Assembly: GCF_036924595.1 (NCBI RefSeq)
Contig: NZ_JAZHRV010000001.1
Span: 7,963,501 to 8,027,500 of the forward strand
Length of the DNA: 64,000 nt
From: Bradyrhizobium algeriense
GTDB taxonomy: Bacteria > Pseudomonadota > Alphaproteobacteria > Rhizobiales > Xanthobacteraceae
Direction: 5' to 3'
Part shown: piece after piece, positions 8,378-19,431 of the stretch
Position numbering within the stretch: the stretch's first letter is position 1
Layout: every line of letters starts with the position of its first letter
Translations under genes and position numbers: made by a program
Notes under the pieces: generated by a model
What the model was told of the DNA's origin: nothing
The model's database searches: none
What the model saw: the letters and a program-made list of their open reading frames with translations, nothing else

Positions 8378-8899
8378 CTACTTCAGCTTGGCGGCGACCT
8401 GTTCGGCGTGCTGCTGGTGGCCCTGAAAAATCTTCAGGCCGGTCTGCAGCAGGCTTTTCAACTCGGCATTGCTGGCCGACGGAATCAGCTGCGTCTCCAG
8501 CGCGCCGTTGACGGCCTTGTGGTAGGCGACCTCGTTGGCGACATAGGCCTTGTCGTATTCGGCGCCCTTCAGCCTGGCGAGTTCATTAAGCTTCTCGGTG
8601 GCCTGCTTCGACAGCGCCTTGCTGGTGTCGTTGTCCTCCGGCGTCACGTTCAGCTTCTTGACGAGGTCGAGCGCCTGCTTGTTCACGGCCTCATGGTCGC
8701 GCACCATGTCCTGCGCGAACGCCTTGACGTCCTTGTTGCCGGCCTTTTCGATCGCCTGCTTGGCGGCAGCGATGTCGATGACCCCTGCGGTGTAGGCGAT
8801 ATGCGCGATCTGGGGATCGGTGGGCTTTGCGCCTTGCGCCAGCGCAGCGCTGCTTAGGATGCTCAATGCGGCGATCGCCGCGCTCAATCGAACGAACAT
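8378..8899 (-). CDS. DUF4142 periplasmic protein
   Basis: About 173 residues starting at ATG 8899, preceded by AGGAG at eight bases; a GTG three codons earlier lies on the Shine-Dalgarno itself. A signal peptide ends at ALAQG. The mature protein is helical, with 'AAKQAIEKAGNKDVKAFAQDMVRDHEAVNKQ' type repeats characteristic of DUF4142, a ferritin-like helical-bundle family found in the periplasm of many Proteobacteria. His residues in RDHEAVN and VAYHKAVN fall where the family has them. Its role is unclear; the family is often seen near envelope-stress genes. It lies 10 bp upstream of the cupredoxin gene. Confidence 0.88.
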   Translation of the reverse strand: MFVRLSAAIAALSILSSAALAQGAKPTDPQIAHIAYTAGVIDIAAAKQAIEKAGNKDVKAFAQDMVRDHEAVNKQALDLVKKLNVTPEDNDTSKALSKQATEKLNELARLKGAEYDKAYVANEVAYHKAVNGALETQLIPSASNAELKSLLQTGLKIFQGHQQHAEQVAAKLK

Positions 8900-8989
8900 G
8901 TCTGACACTCCTGTGGCGCGGCGCTGAGGCCGCGCGTTGTTGATGCACAGGAGTTGGATGGTCGTGGAGTGCAGAGGTTCCCGGAAAAA

Positions 8990-9676
8990 TTAACCGTATC
9001 CTAGTCGCTTCAGCACCGTGTCCGTCAGCCGCTCGCAGCGCTTGCCGGCAAATGGGAACGCTTCCATCACCACGGGACCAATTTTCTTCTCGACGATGTC
9101 GCGCAGCATCGTGCGGGCGCGGTGCAGCCGGCTCTTCACGGTCTCGGGCTTGAGCGAGAGGATCTCGGCAGTCTCTTCCACATTCATGCCCTCGATCACG
9201 CGGGTGATGAAGACGAGACGGAACGCTTCCGGCAATTCATCGATGGCATGTTCGACGACGGCTTGGATTTCACGCTGGGCCATTGATTTTTCCGGATCGT
9301 TGGCGGCGGCAAGAGGAAACGGAATGATCTGGGCTTCAAGCGCGCCCTGCGGCAATGAATCGATCTCGACGGCGGGCCGCTGGCGGCGCAGCCGGCCGAG
9401 CGCCTCATTCATGGCGATCCGCGACAGCCAGGTCGACAGGCTGGAATCGCCGCGAAAGCTTTCCAGATGTGTGAAGGCGCGGACGTAGGCTTCCTGCACC
9501 ACATCCTCGGCCTCGCCATCGTTGCGCAGGATGCCGCGGGCGAGCCGGTAGAGCCGGCGGTTGTTCGCCTGCATGATCGCGCGCACCGCCGCCTCCTCGC
9601 GGGCCAGCGCACGCCGCACCAGCTCGATGTCGCCGGTGTCGAGCGGCGCGATATTCGGGACAGGGACCTGACGCAT
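8990..9676 (-). CDS. ECF-type RNA polymerase sigma factor
   Basis: About 228 residues from ATG 9676; the longer open frame runs into a repeat element. Region 2 is seen as NNRRLYRLARGILRNDGEAED with the 'DVVQEAYVRAF' helix, and region 4 as IDELPEAFRLVFITRVIEGM plus the HTH 'VEETAEILSLKPETVKSRLHRAR'. An insert between regions 2 and 4 contains the DPEKS segment. Such factors redirect polymerase to stress promoters. No anti-sigma gene is adjacent, unlike many ECF loci. The downstream DUF4142 and cupredoxin genes (91 bp away, same strand) are candidate targets or operon partners. Confidence 0.93.
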   Translation of the reverse strand: MRQVPVPNIAPLDTGDIELVRRALAREEAAVRAIMQANNRRLYRLARGILRNDGEAEDVVQEAYVRAFTHLESFRGDSSLSTWLSRIAMNEALGRLRRQRPAVEIDSLPQGALEAQIIPFPLAAANDPEKSMAQREIQAVVEHAIDELPEAFRLVFITRVIEGMNVEETAEILSLKPETVKSRLHRARTMLRDIVEKKIGPVVMEAFPFAGKRCERLTDTVLKRLGYG

Positions 9677-9749
9677 GATGTCCACCAATAACAGGGTATT
9701 GGGATTGGATGCGGGGAGGATAAAAAGGTTCCTGGAATATTTCGGAGCC

Positions 9750-9838
9750 GTAGAGTGGGCAAAGGCGCGTCTGCGCCGTGCCCACCATCTCTCATTCGCG
9801 AAATGGATGGTGGGCACGCTTCGCTTTGCCCACCCTAC
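9750..9838. repeat. Family A palindromic repeat, copy 1
   Basis: Left arm TAGAGTGGGCAAAG and right arm CTTTGCCCACCCTAC are inverted, each with an inner GTGCCCACCAT/ATGGTGGGCAC arm. Six copies of this roughly 90-bp element occur in the window. It lies between the sigma factor and SnoaL genes. Confidence 0.9.
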
Positions 9839-9845
9839 ATGTCCG

Positions 9846-10208
9846 TCAAGCCGCCGGCACCTGATCGAGGAACCCGATGATGCTGCGGATGCGTCCATCG
9901 CGGAGCACTGCGAAATCGGTTCCCTTGATCGGGCTGTCGCCGCCATCGGGTCCCAGTCCCCAGGAAAAGCGGACATGATCGCCAAAGCCATTGGGCTCGC
10001 CGATCAGCCTGAACCTGAAATCCGGAAACCGCTGCTGCACGCCCGATATCAGCGCGTCCACGTCGTCATGGCCGTCGCCCGACATTAGGGGGTCAACATA
10101 TCGGGCGTCGCTGGTCCAGTTCGCAGCCAGCATTTCGCGGCGGCGGCCGGGCGTTCGCTCGTTCCACAGATCGATGTAGTTGCGGGCAATCTTGCTGATG
10201 TCGGTCAT
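9846..10208 (-). CDS. SnoaL-like/NTF2-fold protein
   Basis: 120 residues. The pattern 'IARNYIDLWNE', 'WTSDARYVDPLM', 'DALISGVQQRFPDFRFRLIG' and 'VRFSWGLGP' is a typical SnoaL/NTF2 cone-shaped alpha+beta barrel, used by small polyketide cyclases, isomerases and many uncharacterised proteins. The Asp in YVDP lies where the catalytic acid is found in active members. It begins just after a good leader (GAAGGAGAGCACG). It is divergent from the PHA-synthase-like gene; their shared spacer holds a paired palindrome. Confidence 0.85.
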   Translation of the reverse strand: MTDISKIARNYIDLWNERTPGRRREMLAANWTSDARYVDPLMSGDGHDDVDALISGVQQRFPDFRFRLIGEPNGFGDHVRFSWGLGPDGGDSPIKGTDFAVLRDGRIRSIIGFLDQVPAA

Positions 10209-10279
10209 CGTGCTCTCCTTCGCATGTGCCGAATGGGCCGGCTGACCGACTATTGGAAATTCGCCCGCGCTAATCGATT

Positions 10280-10311
10280 ACCTCCGAGGTCAAGGGTTTG
10301 ACCTCGGAGGT
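10280..10311. promoter_or_regulatory. Paired ACCTCNGAGGT palindromes (candidate operator)
   Basis: Two odd-length palindromes, ACCTCCGAGGT (10280-10290) and ACCTCGGAGGT (10301-10311), are centred 21 bp apart, two helical turns. Together they also make a perfect 14-bp inverted repeat with a 4-base loop. The site lies in the divergent spacer of the SnoaL and hydrolase genes. It could be a dimer-of-dimers operator or an RNA hairpin in the leader of the plus-strand gene; there is no T-tract to make it a terminator. Confidence 0.55.
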
Positions 10312-10415
10312 CTGGGGATTCGAGGTGATGATCAATCGGGCTAGGGCCCGCGCCGGATTTGGCGTAAAAGCACGATCTCGACCTCGTTGGTTCCTGATCA
10401 GGAGCAAAGCTGGGC

Positions 10416-11558
10416 GTGACAGAGAAGACAAAGCCGGAGCAGCATGCGGGCGCCGACTGGGCGCAACAGGTATGGCTGTGGCCGCTGCAAGCCACGAAGC
10501 TGGCGTTCGACAGCTACGCGCAATGGTTCGCCGATCCCAAGCCCGCGCCTTCCCGTGCGCCCGAGCAAGCGCCGCTCGCCTGGACCACGCCAAATACGGT
10601 GACCCTGCAACTTCCATCGATGCGCTTACGGCAATTCTTGCAAGGGAAGGCGGAGCAACAGCCGGTTCTCGTCTGCGCGCCCTATGCGCTGCATAGCGCG
10701 CTGGTCGCGGACTTTGCGCCGGGCCACAGTTTGGTCGAGGCGCTGCACAAGGGCGGCATCGACCGCGTCTATGTCTCTGACTGGTGCTCGGCCACGGCCG
10801 ACATGCGCCAGATGTCGATCGACAATTATCTTGCCGAGCTCAATGTGGCGATCGACGAGATTGGCGCGCCGGTCGATCTGGTCGGCCTGTGCCAGGGCGG
10901 ATGGCTGTCGCTGGTCTATGCCGCGCGTTTTCCCGGCAAGGTGCGGCGGCTCGTGCTTGCCGGCGCGCCTGTCGATATCTCCACGCCGTCAGAACTCTCG
11001 AAGATGGTGGCCGCACTTCCGCATCAGGCCTTCGAGCAGATGGTGCAGCAGGGCGATGGCCTCGTCAGCGGCGAGCACATGCTTAAGCTCTGGAACATTC
11101 CGTTCAGCCAGCATGACGTGGAAGCCGTGCTGCAAAAGAATCTCGGCGATGGATCGGATGAGGCGCAGATGCTGCTGGATCGTTTCGAACGCTGGGATCG
11201 CGCGACGCTGGACCTGCCGGGGACCTATTATCTCGAGGTGGCCGAGCAGGTTTTCCGGCAAAACCTGATCGCTAAAGGCCGCTTCGTCGCGCTCGGCCGC
11301 AGGATCGATCTCACTGAAGTACGCGTGCCGGTCTTCCTGCTGGCGGGAGCGGACGACATCGTCGTTCCGCGCGATCAGGCGTTCGCCACGGTGCCGCTGT
11401 TGGGCACGCGGTCGGCGTGGCTGGAACGGGCCTGCGAGCCGTGCGGTCACCTCAGCCTTTTCATGGGACGCAAGGTCTTGAGCCATTCCTGGCGCCGGAT
11501 CGCCCGCTGGCTTCAGGCCGACATCAGCGATGTTGCCGGCGCAAAAATCCGCGCGTGA
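10416..11558 (+). CDS. PHA synthase-like alpha/beta hydrolase
   Basis: 380 residues from GTG 10416. The nucleophile elbow is GLCQGGW with Cys159, the lipase-like box of polyhydroxyalkanoate synthases (Cys in place of Ser). The remaining triad is Asp in LLAGADDIVVP and His in EPCGHLSLFMG. An N-terminal segment with 'DWAQQVWLWPLQATKLAFDSY' resembles the helical start of PhaC-type proteins. It is shorter than class I PhaC (about 560-600 residues), so it may be an esterase, depolymerase or regulator rather than a true synthase. No phaP, phaR or phaZ is adjacent. The chemistry is probably acyl transfer or hydrolysis in the cytosol. Confidence 0.75.
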   Translation: MTEKTKPEQHAGADWAQQVWLWPLQATKLAFDSYAQWFADPKPAPSRAPEQAPLAWTTPNTVTLQLPSMRLRQFLQGKAEQQPVLVCAPYALHSALVADFAPGHSLVEALHKGGIDRVYVSDWCSATADMRQMSIDNYLAELNVAIDEIGAPVDLVGLCQGGWLSLVYAARFPGKVRRLVLAGAPVDISTPSELSKMVAALPHQAFEQMVQQGDGLVSGEHMLKLWNIPFSQHDVEAVLQKNLGDGSDEAQMLLDRFERWDRATLDLPGTYYLEVAEQVFRQNLIAKGRFVALGRRIDLTEVRVPVFLLAGADDIVVPRDQAFATVPLLGTRSAWLERACEPCGHLSLFMGRKVLSHSWRRIARWLQADISDVAGAKIRA

Positions 11559-11563
11559 GATGC

Positions 11564-11601
11564 AAATGAAAATGCCCCGGATTGCGTCTGCAATCCGGGG
11601 C
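11564..11601 (-). terminator. Terminator between convergent genes
   Basis: A perfect 12-bp stem GCCCCGGATTGC/GCAATCCGGGGC with loop GTCT (11574-11601) is followed on the minus strand by ATTTTCATTT. It should end the ridA transcript and may also stop read-through from the left. Confidence 0.85.
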
Positions 11602-11627
11602 AGCTAGATGCCTTGCTACGGTAGGCC

Positions 11628-11978
11628 TTACTTCGCCGCGACCACCATGATCTCGACATTGTACTGCGGCGCGGCGAGCTTGGCCTCGACGGTGGCGCGC
11701 GCCGGCGTGTTGCCGGCCGATACCCAGCCGTCCCACGCCGCGTTCATTTCGGGAAACGTCTTCATGTCGGTGATGTAGATCGTGGCGGACAAGAGCTTCG
11801 ACTTGTCGGTGCCGGCCTTGGCGAGATGGCCGTCGATGATCGCGAGGATGTCTTGCGTCTGCTCGGTCACGCTCTTGCCGGCCGCCTTGCCGGCGACGAC
11901 GCCCGCGAGATAGACGGTGTTGCCGTGGACGACGACCTGGCTCATGCGAGGTCCGGTTTCGAAGCGCTGGATGGTCAT
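11628..11978 (-). CDS. RidA/YjgF family protein
   Basis: 116 residues. 'VYLAGVVAGKAAGKSVTEQTQDILAIIDGHLAKAGTDKSKLL' and 'WVSAGNTPARATVEAKLAAPQYNVEIMVVA' match the RidA trimer fold. The Arg in TPARA and the Glu in YNVEIMVVA occupy the usual intersubunit site. RidA enzymes hydrolyse reactive enamines and imines made by PLP enzymes. It starts at ATG 11978 behind AGGAGAAAAAC. It lies 145 bp downstream of the FAD dehydrogenase on the same strand and may share its transcript. Confidence 0.92.
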   Translation of the reverse strand: MTIQRFETGPRMSQVVVHGNTVYLAGVVAGKAAGKSVTEQTQDILAIIDGHLAKAGTDKSKLLSATIYITDMKTFPEMNAAWDGWVSAGNTPARATVEAKLAAPQYNVEIMVVAAK

Positions 11979-12123
11979 GTTTTTCTCCTGATAAGGGGCG
12001 GCGGCTTCTTAGCGCGCTCACGCCTCGAGGACTACTGCGTTATTTGCATCGAACCTCGGCACAGGCGAGCGGAAGCGACGCCGTCCTTCAGGCGGCTATG
12101 CCAGGCCTTGACGGGGAGGCGTT

Positions 12124-13782
12124 TCACCCCGCCGCCTTTGCCGCCGCGCGTCCCGCATTTCGCCCTGAGAACAGGCATCCTCCCAGGAAAGTGCCTTCCA
12201 GCGAACGGTAGCCGTGCACGCCGCCGCCGCCGAAGCCGGCGGCTTCGCCTGCGGCATAAAGTCCCCGGATGATCTCGCCGCTCGTGCCGAACACGCGCGA
12301 GTCCAGATCGGTCTCGAAGCCGCCCAGCGTCTTGCGCGTCAGGATGTTGAGCTTGACCGCGATCAGCGGGCCGTGTGCGGGATCGAGAATACGATGCGGC
12401 TTCGCCGTGCGGATCAGTTTGTCGCCGATGTAACGGCGCGCATTGTGCAGGTTCATCACCTGCGCGTCCTTGACGTAGGGGTTGGTGATCTCGCGGTCCC
12501 GCGCCTCGATCTGCGCCTTGATGTGGTCGTGCTGGAGCAGGCCGTCGCCTGAAAGCGCATTCATCGCGCTGACGAGGTCGGCGAGATTGTCGCGCACGAT
12601 GAAATCCGCGCCGTTCTTCTTGAACGCTTCCACCGGCGCTGGTGCGCCCTTGTTGGTGGCGCGCTTGATGGTCATGCGCCAGCTCTTGCCGGTGAGGTCC
12701 GGATTCTGCTCGGAGCCGGAGAGCGCAAACTCTTTCTTGATGATGCTCTGGGTCAGGATGAACCAGGAATAATCGTATCCGGTCGACATGATGTAGTGCA
12801 GCTGGCCGAGGGTGTCGGAGCCGGGGAACAGCGGCGCGGGCAGCCGCTTGCCCGTGGCGTCGAACCACATCGACGACGGGCCGGGCAGGATGCGGATGCC
12901 GTGGCGCGGCCAGATCGGATTCCAGTTTCGGATACCCTCGACGTAATGCCACATCCGGTCGCGGTTGATCAGCCGCGCGCCGGCGGCCTCGGTGATGCCG
13001 ATCATGCGGCCGTCGACATGTTCGGGCACGCCGGAGATCATGAATTTCGGCGGCTCGCCCAGGCGCTTCGGCCAGTTCTGCCGGACCATGTCGTGATTGC
13101 CGCCGATGCCGCCGGAAGCGACGATCACGGCCTGCGCGCGCAAGCTGAAATCGCCCACGACCTTGCGCGAGGAGCTCTTGCCGCGCTCGACGCTGTCAGG
13201 TTCGAGCACCGAACCACTGATGCCCTCGACCGCGCCGTTCGCCATCACGAGTGTGTCGACGCGGTGGCGAAACCTGAACGTTAACCGGCCTTTTGTTTGC
13301 GCTTCGCGTGCGCGGCGTACGAACGGCTCGACAATGCCCGGGCCGGTGCCCCAGGTGACGTGAAAGCGCGGCACCGAATTGCCGTGGCCCATCGCGTCAT
13401 AGCCGCCGCGCTCGGCCCAGCCGACCACCGGAAAAATACGGTGGCCCATCGCGCGCAGCCAGTTGCGCTTCTCGCCAGCCGCGAACGCGACATAGGCTTC
13501 CGCCCATTGCTTGGGCCAATGGTCGTCGTCGCGGTCGAAGCCCGCGGTCCCCATCCAGTCTTGCAGTGCGAGCTCGTAGGAATCCTTAATGCCGAGCCGG
13601 CGCTGCTCGGGAGAGTCCACCAGGAAGAGTCCGCCGAACGACCAAAAGGCTTGTCCGCCAAGGCTTTGTTCGCCTTCCTGATCGACGACGATGACGCGCT
13701 TGCCGGCGTCTGCGATTTCGGTCGCCGCGACCAGCCCCGCCAGTCCGCCGCCGACCACAATTACGTCTGTGACCTCAGTCAT
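12124..13782 (-). CDS. FAD-binding dehydrogenase (fumarate reductase/KstD-like)
   Basis: 552 residues. The N-terminal dinucleotide fold is VIVVGGGLAGLVAATEIADAG ending in the ribose-binding 'VIVVDQEGEQSLGGQAFWS'. A second FAD motif near the C terminus is 'GLYAAGEAAGFGGGGVHGYRSLEGTFLGGCLFSGR'. This is the FAD_binding_2 family (fumarate reductase flavoprotein, 3-ketosteroid dehydrogenase). No N-terminal export signal or heme-binding domain, so a cytosolic or membrane-associated oxidoreductase acting on an unknown cyclic or enoyl substrate is likely. The cluster has no steroid genes, so I leave it unnamed. Confidence 0.9.
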   Translation of the reverse strand: MTEVTDVIVVGGGLAGLVAATEIADAGKRVIVVDQEGEQSLGGQAFWSFGGLFLVDSPEQRRLGIKDSYELALQDWMGTAGFDRDDDHWPKQWAEAYVAFAAGEKRNWLRAMGHRIFPVVGWAERGGYDAMGHGNSVPRFHVTWGTGPGIVEPFVRRAREAQTKGRLTFRFRHRVDTLVMANGAVEGISGSVLEPDSVERGKSSSRKVVGDFSLRAQAVIVASGGIGGNHDMVRQNWPKRLGEPPKFMISGVPEHVDGRMIGITEAAGARLINRDRMWHYVEGIRNWNPIWPRHGIRILPGPSSMWFDATGKRLPAPLFPGSDTLGQLHYIMSTGYDYSWFILTQSIIKKEFALSGSEQNPDLTGKSWRMTIKRATNKGAPAPVEAFKKNGADFIVRDNLADLVSAMNALSGDGLLQHDHIKAQIEARDREITNPYVKDAQVMNLHNARRYIGDKLIRTAKPHRILDPAHGPLIAVKLNILTRKTLGGFETDLDSRVFGTSGEIIRGLYAAGEAAGFGGGGVHGYRSLEGTFLGGCLFSGRNAGRAAAKAAG

Positions 13783-14070
13783 CGTTTCCTCCCCCGTGCC
13801 ATTTATGATTCAAGCCCGCGTCCTCGCGCGCGGTCAACGGCAAAGCGTCTTGCCTGTGGCTGCGTCGCCACCCTCGGCGAGAGTCGTTTGTTCCAGTATG
13901 GGACCTTTTCGCGCGGAGGGTGCAGCGGCCCGGCAACACTTAATTTGAATTTGTTTTGACGGGCTGTGTCTGCCTAGACAAAATCACGATCTCAAACGAC
14001 GCTACATCCTGTCTTGCATCACTAAGACAATCAGATTCGGTTTCGACATTTCTTCGACTGGGGCTGGGAT

Positions 14071-14544
14071 ATGAAGCTGGTGACGGGGTTGCTTGCAGCG
14101 GTGCTGCTGCTGGCGGGGGTAGGGGCGAGCCATGCGGTGGTGCGGATTGCCGACGACCGCGGCGGCCGGATCGGCACCTATGTCGACAAGTACCAGGGCC
14201 TGCGCACCTCGGGCGAAACCGTCATCATCGATGGGCTCTGCGCCTCGGCCTGCACCATCGTGCTCGGCGCGGTTCCCCATGACCGTATCTGTGTGACGTC
14301 ACACGCCAATCTCGGCTTTCATGCCGCCTGGGATTTCGGCGCCAACGGCCGCGCCGTCACCAACGCCGAAGCCACCCACATGCTGTATTCGATGTATCCG
14401 CCAGCGGTCCGGAAGTGGATTGCGGCGCGTGGCGGCCTGACCCAGCGCATGCTCTTCCTGCGCGGCAAGCAGCTGCAGTCGATGTACAAGCCCTGCTACC
14501 TCGACGCGCAAGCCTCCACCAACAAGCCGGCATCATCGCGCTGA
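14071..14544 (+). CDS. Secreted ClpP-fold-like protein with CASAC motif
   Basis: 157 residues. A signal peptide (MKLVTGLLAAVLLLAG, cleavage after SHA) is followed by 'GETVIIDGLCASACTIVLG', then 'NLGFHAAWDF' and 'MYPPAVRKWIAARGGL'. The CASACT element and the following 'FHAA' resemble the ClpP-like/COG3904 fold, in which a Ser next to the Cys-X-Ser-Ala-Cys loop occupies the nucleophile position. The Cys pair may form a disulfide. It is an isolated gene; a second member of this type, membrane-anchored, is at 40066-40929. Function is unknown. Confidence 0.65.
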   Translation: MKLVTGLLAAVLLLAGVGASHAVVRIADDRGGRIGTYVDKYQGLRTSGETVIIDGLCASACTIVLGAVPHDRICVTSHANLGFHAAWDFGANGRAVTNAEATHMLYSMYPPAVRKWIAARGGLTQRMLFLRGKQLQSMYKPCYLDAQASTNKPASSR

Positions 14545-14702
14545 ACCAGGGCGGCCGTTTCGCCGAAAGGTGACGTCGTGGCCGGGTCTTCCGGCCATTT
14601 ACTTTTCGTGCACCTCTCGCCCAGTCTGCCCCTCCGCATGACGTGATGTCCGGCGCGGCCATTCCGCTTGCCTGCCCCGGGAACTAGCCCTATCTGAAAC
14701 GC

Positions 14703-14897
14703 ATGGCTCAACCGATCTCCACCCAAGCCGGAATGATGACCGCGACCTCGCGTCAGGGCAGGGTGGCGTCCATGATCGTTTGGAGCGCAGCCGCCCTCGG
14801 CGCGCTGGCCGTGCTCGGCGCGGCGGCATTGTGGTTCCATTACGGCACCGCGGTGTTTTTCGAGATGATCGCCGCCGGCATCTCGGCCTGCTTCTGA
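14703..14897 (+). CDS. Small single-pass membrane protein upstream of Sco
   Basis: 64 residues. A short polar N terminus is followed by one long hydrophobic segment (VASMIVWSAAALGALAVLGAAALWF) and a short tail ending ISACF. It ends 22 bp before the Sco gene on the same strand, so the two are probably cotranscribed. Its size suggests a small accessory subunit or insertion partner for copper delivery. No family is recognised. Confidence 0.7.
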   Translation: MAQPISTQAGMMTATSRQGRVASMIVWSAAALGALAVLGAAALWFHYGTAVFFEMIAAGISACF

Positions 14898-14919
14898 TAC
14901 GGCGAAAAGGAAATCCACG

Positions 14920-15510
14920 ATGGACCGGACGATCCGCCCGCTGGTGATTATCGCTGCCTTTGCCACGAGCCTCGTGGTCGGGCTGGTGATCATGCTGTGG
15001 GCGATGGGCGGCTTGCGCACCGTGACCGCGCCGGCTGCGATCGGCGGTCCGTTTCAACTGACCGACCAGGCCGGCCAGGCCGTCACCGAGCAGAATTTGA
15101 AGGGCAAGCCGACGCTGATCTTCTTCGGCTTTACCCATTGCCCGGATGTTTGCCCGACCTCGCTGTTCGAGATTTCCGAGGTCTTGAAGGCAATGGGCAC
15201 GGACGCCGACAAGGTCAACGCCTGGTTCGTTTCCGTTGATCCCGAGCGCGACACGGCGGCCGCGATGAAGGACTATCTCTCCAGCTTCGATCCGCATTTG
15301 AAGGGGCTGACCGGGGAGCCTGCGGCGGTAGCCAAGGTGATTTCAGCCTATCGGGTCTATGCCAGAAAAGTCCCGCTCAAGGACGGCGACTACACCATGG
15401 ACCATACCGCGCTGGTCTATCTGATGGACCGCGACGGCCATTTCGTAGCGCCCTTCAACCTGAAACGGACGCCAGCAGAAGCGGCCAAGGATTTGAAGCG
15501 CTATCTCTAA
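14920..15510 (+). CDS. Sco1/SenC copper chaperone
   Basis: 196 residues, anchored by an N-terminal helix (about 8-30). The thioredoxin-like fold shows CPDVC (Cys74 and Cys78) and the distal copper ligand His162 in YTMDHTALVY, the full Sco metal site. Sco proteins load the CuA centre of cytochrome c oxidase subunit II at the outer face of the inner membrane. The start of a ctaC gene is at the right end of this window. It follows the 64-residue membrane protein. Confidence 0.95.
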   Translation: MDRTIRPLVIIAAFATSLVVGLVIMLWAMGGLRTVTAPAAIGGPFQLTDQAGQAVTEQNLKGKPTLIFFGFTHCPDVCPTSLFEISEVLKAMGTDADKVNAWFVSVDPERDTAAAMKDYLSSFDPHLKGLTGEPAAVAKVISAYRVYARKVPLKDGDYTMDHTALVYLMDRDGHFVAPFNLKRTPAEAAKDLKRYL

Positions 15511-15593
15511 GCCGGCAGGGCTGGCCAAAAGCTCCAAAAACGGCCCTCGCATCATGGGTCGGATGGTCTATAAGGCCGTGAATTCCGCAAGCA

Positions 15594-18345
<2,752 letters not shown>

Positions 18346-18401
18346 CTCTCTCCGTCGTCCCTGCCTAGTGCGCAATTGCGTACGGGCGCAGGGACCCAGT
18401 T

Positions 18402-18488
18402 CGTAGCCCGGATGGAGCGCAGCGAAATCCGGGAAAGTGCAAGCGGCGTGAGCGGTCCAGGATTGCGCTTCGCTCCATCCGGGCTACG
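18402..18488. repeat. Palindromic repeat (family C)
   Basis: CGTAGCCCGGATGGAGCGCAG and its inverse GCTCCATCCGGGCTACG flank a short centre. The arms are nearly perfect, in the gap between lysK and the aldolase gene (18346-18638), which otherwise holds no gene. Confidence 0.85.
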
Positions 18489-18638
18489 CCTCGGTCCGAG
18501 GCAGAGCCCGCAAAGTCGGATGGCAGGCCCGCTGCAATTTCAGCCATGCCCGCGCCGGATTGCGCTACAATCCTCCCATAACAGCCGTCAAAGCCTCCGC
18601 CGAGGGGCAGGCATCACAGCGGATCAGGGAGAAAGCTG

Positions 18639-19424
18639 ATGCAGTTCAGGGTTTCGCCAAAATCGCTTCAGGACAATGTCAGCACCGAGCAATGGCAGGC
18701 GCGGGTCGATCTCGCGGCCGCGCACCGGCTGGCGTTCATCCAGGGTTTTTCCGAAGGCATCTTCAACCATCTGACCTTCGTGGTGCCTGATAGCACCGAT
18801 CGCTATTACCAGATCCCGTTCGGCACGCATTGGTCCGAGGTCACCGCTTCCTGCTTCATGGAAGTCGGCATCGACGACGGCGAGGTCAAGCGCGGCGAGG
18901 GCGAGGTGGAGCGTTCCTGCTATTGCATCCACGCGCCGATCCACAAGGCGCTGCCGCAGGCGAAGGCGGTGTTTCACACCCACATGCCGCACGCCAGCGC
19001 GCTGACGCGGCTCGAAGACCCCCGCATCAAGGAAATCGGCCAGACCGAGGTCGGGCTGTCGGGCGCCATCGCCTATGACGACGAATATACCGGCCCGGCG
19101 CTCGATCCCGCCGAAGGCGCGCGGCTCGCAAGAGTCATCGGCGACAAGACCGTGCTGTTCATGGCCAATCACGGCATCTCCACCGTCGGCGCCACCGTCG
19201 CCGAAGCCTACGACATGCTCTACTACGTCGAGCGTGCGGCGCAGGTGCAGATCTACGCGATGTGGACCGGGCAGAGGTTGAAGCAGCTTCCGGCGCCCGT
19301 GGTGGAGAAAACCAAGCGCGACTACAAGGACGAGCATCTCTACAAGGGACCGACTCCGGCCCAGCGGCATTTCGATGCCTTGAAGCGGATGCTGGACCGC
19401 AAGGAGCCGGATTACGCGACGTAG
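18639..19424 (+). CDS. Class II aldolase/adducin family protein
   Basis: 261 residues from ATG 18639 behind GGGAGAAAGCTG. The fold signature is 'LAAAHRLAFIQGFSEGIFNHLTF', 'IHAPIHKALPQAKAVFHTHMPHASALT' with the zinc-binding HTH, and 'MANHGIS' supplying the third histidine, as in L-fuculose-1-phosphate aldolase and relatives. A catalytic Glu sits in the 'SCFMEVGI' region by family position. Substrate is unknown; the family also includes decarboxylases and structural adducins. No operon partner. Confidence 0.9.
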   Translation: MQFRVSPKSLQDNVSTEQWQARVDLAAAHRLAFIQGFSEGIFNHLTFVVPDSTDRYYQIPFGTHWSEVTASCFMEVGIDDGEVKRGEGEVERSCYCIHAPIHKALPQAKAVFHTHMPHASALTRLEDPRIKEIGQTEVGLSGAIAYDDEYTGPALDPAEGARLARVIGDKTVLFMANHGISTVGATVAEAYDMLYYVERAAQVQIYAMWTGQRLKQLPAPVVEKTKRDYKDEHLYKGPTPAQRHFDALKRMLDRKEPDYAT

Positions 19425-19431
19425 TTTCTTT

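Noticed and set aside
9677..9991. Upstream extension of the ECF sigma gene
   Set aside because: It reads through a family A repeat and the SnoaL gene region; ATG 9676 is a better start.
12032..12952. 306-residue open frame on the minus strand
   Set aside because: Frame-shifted shadow within the FAD dehydrogenase gene; rich in Arg/His with no domain.
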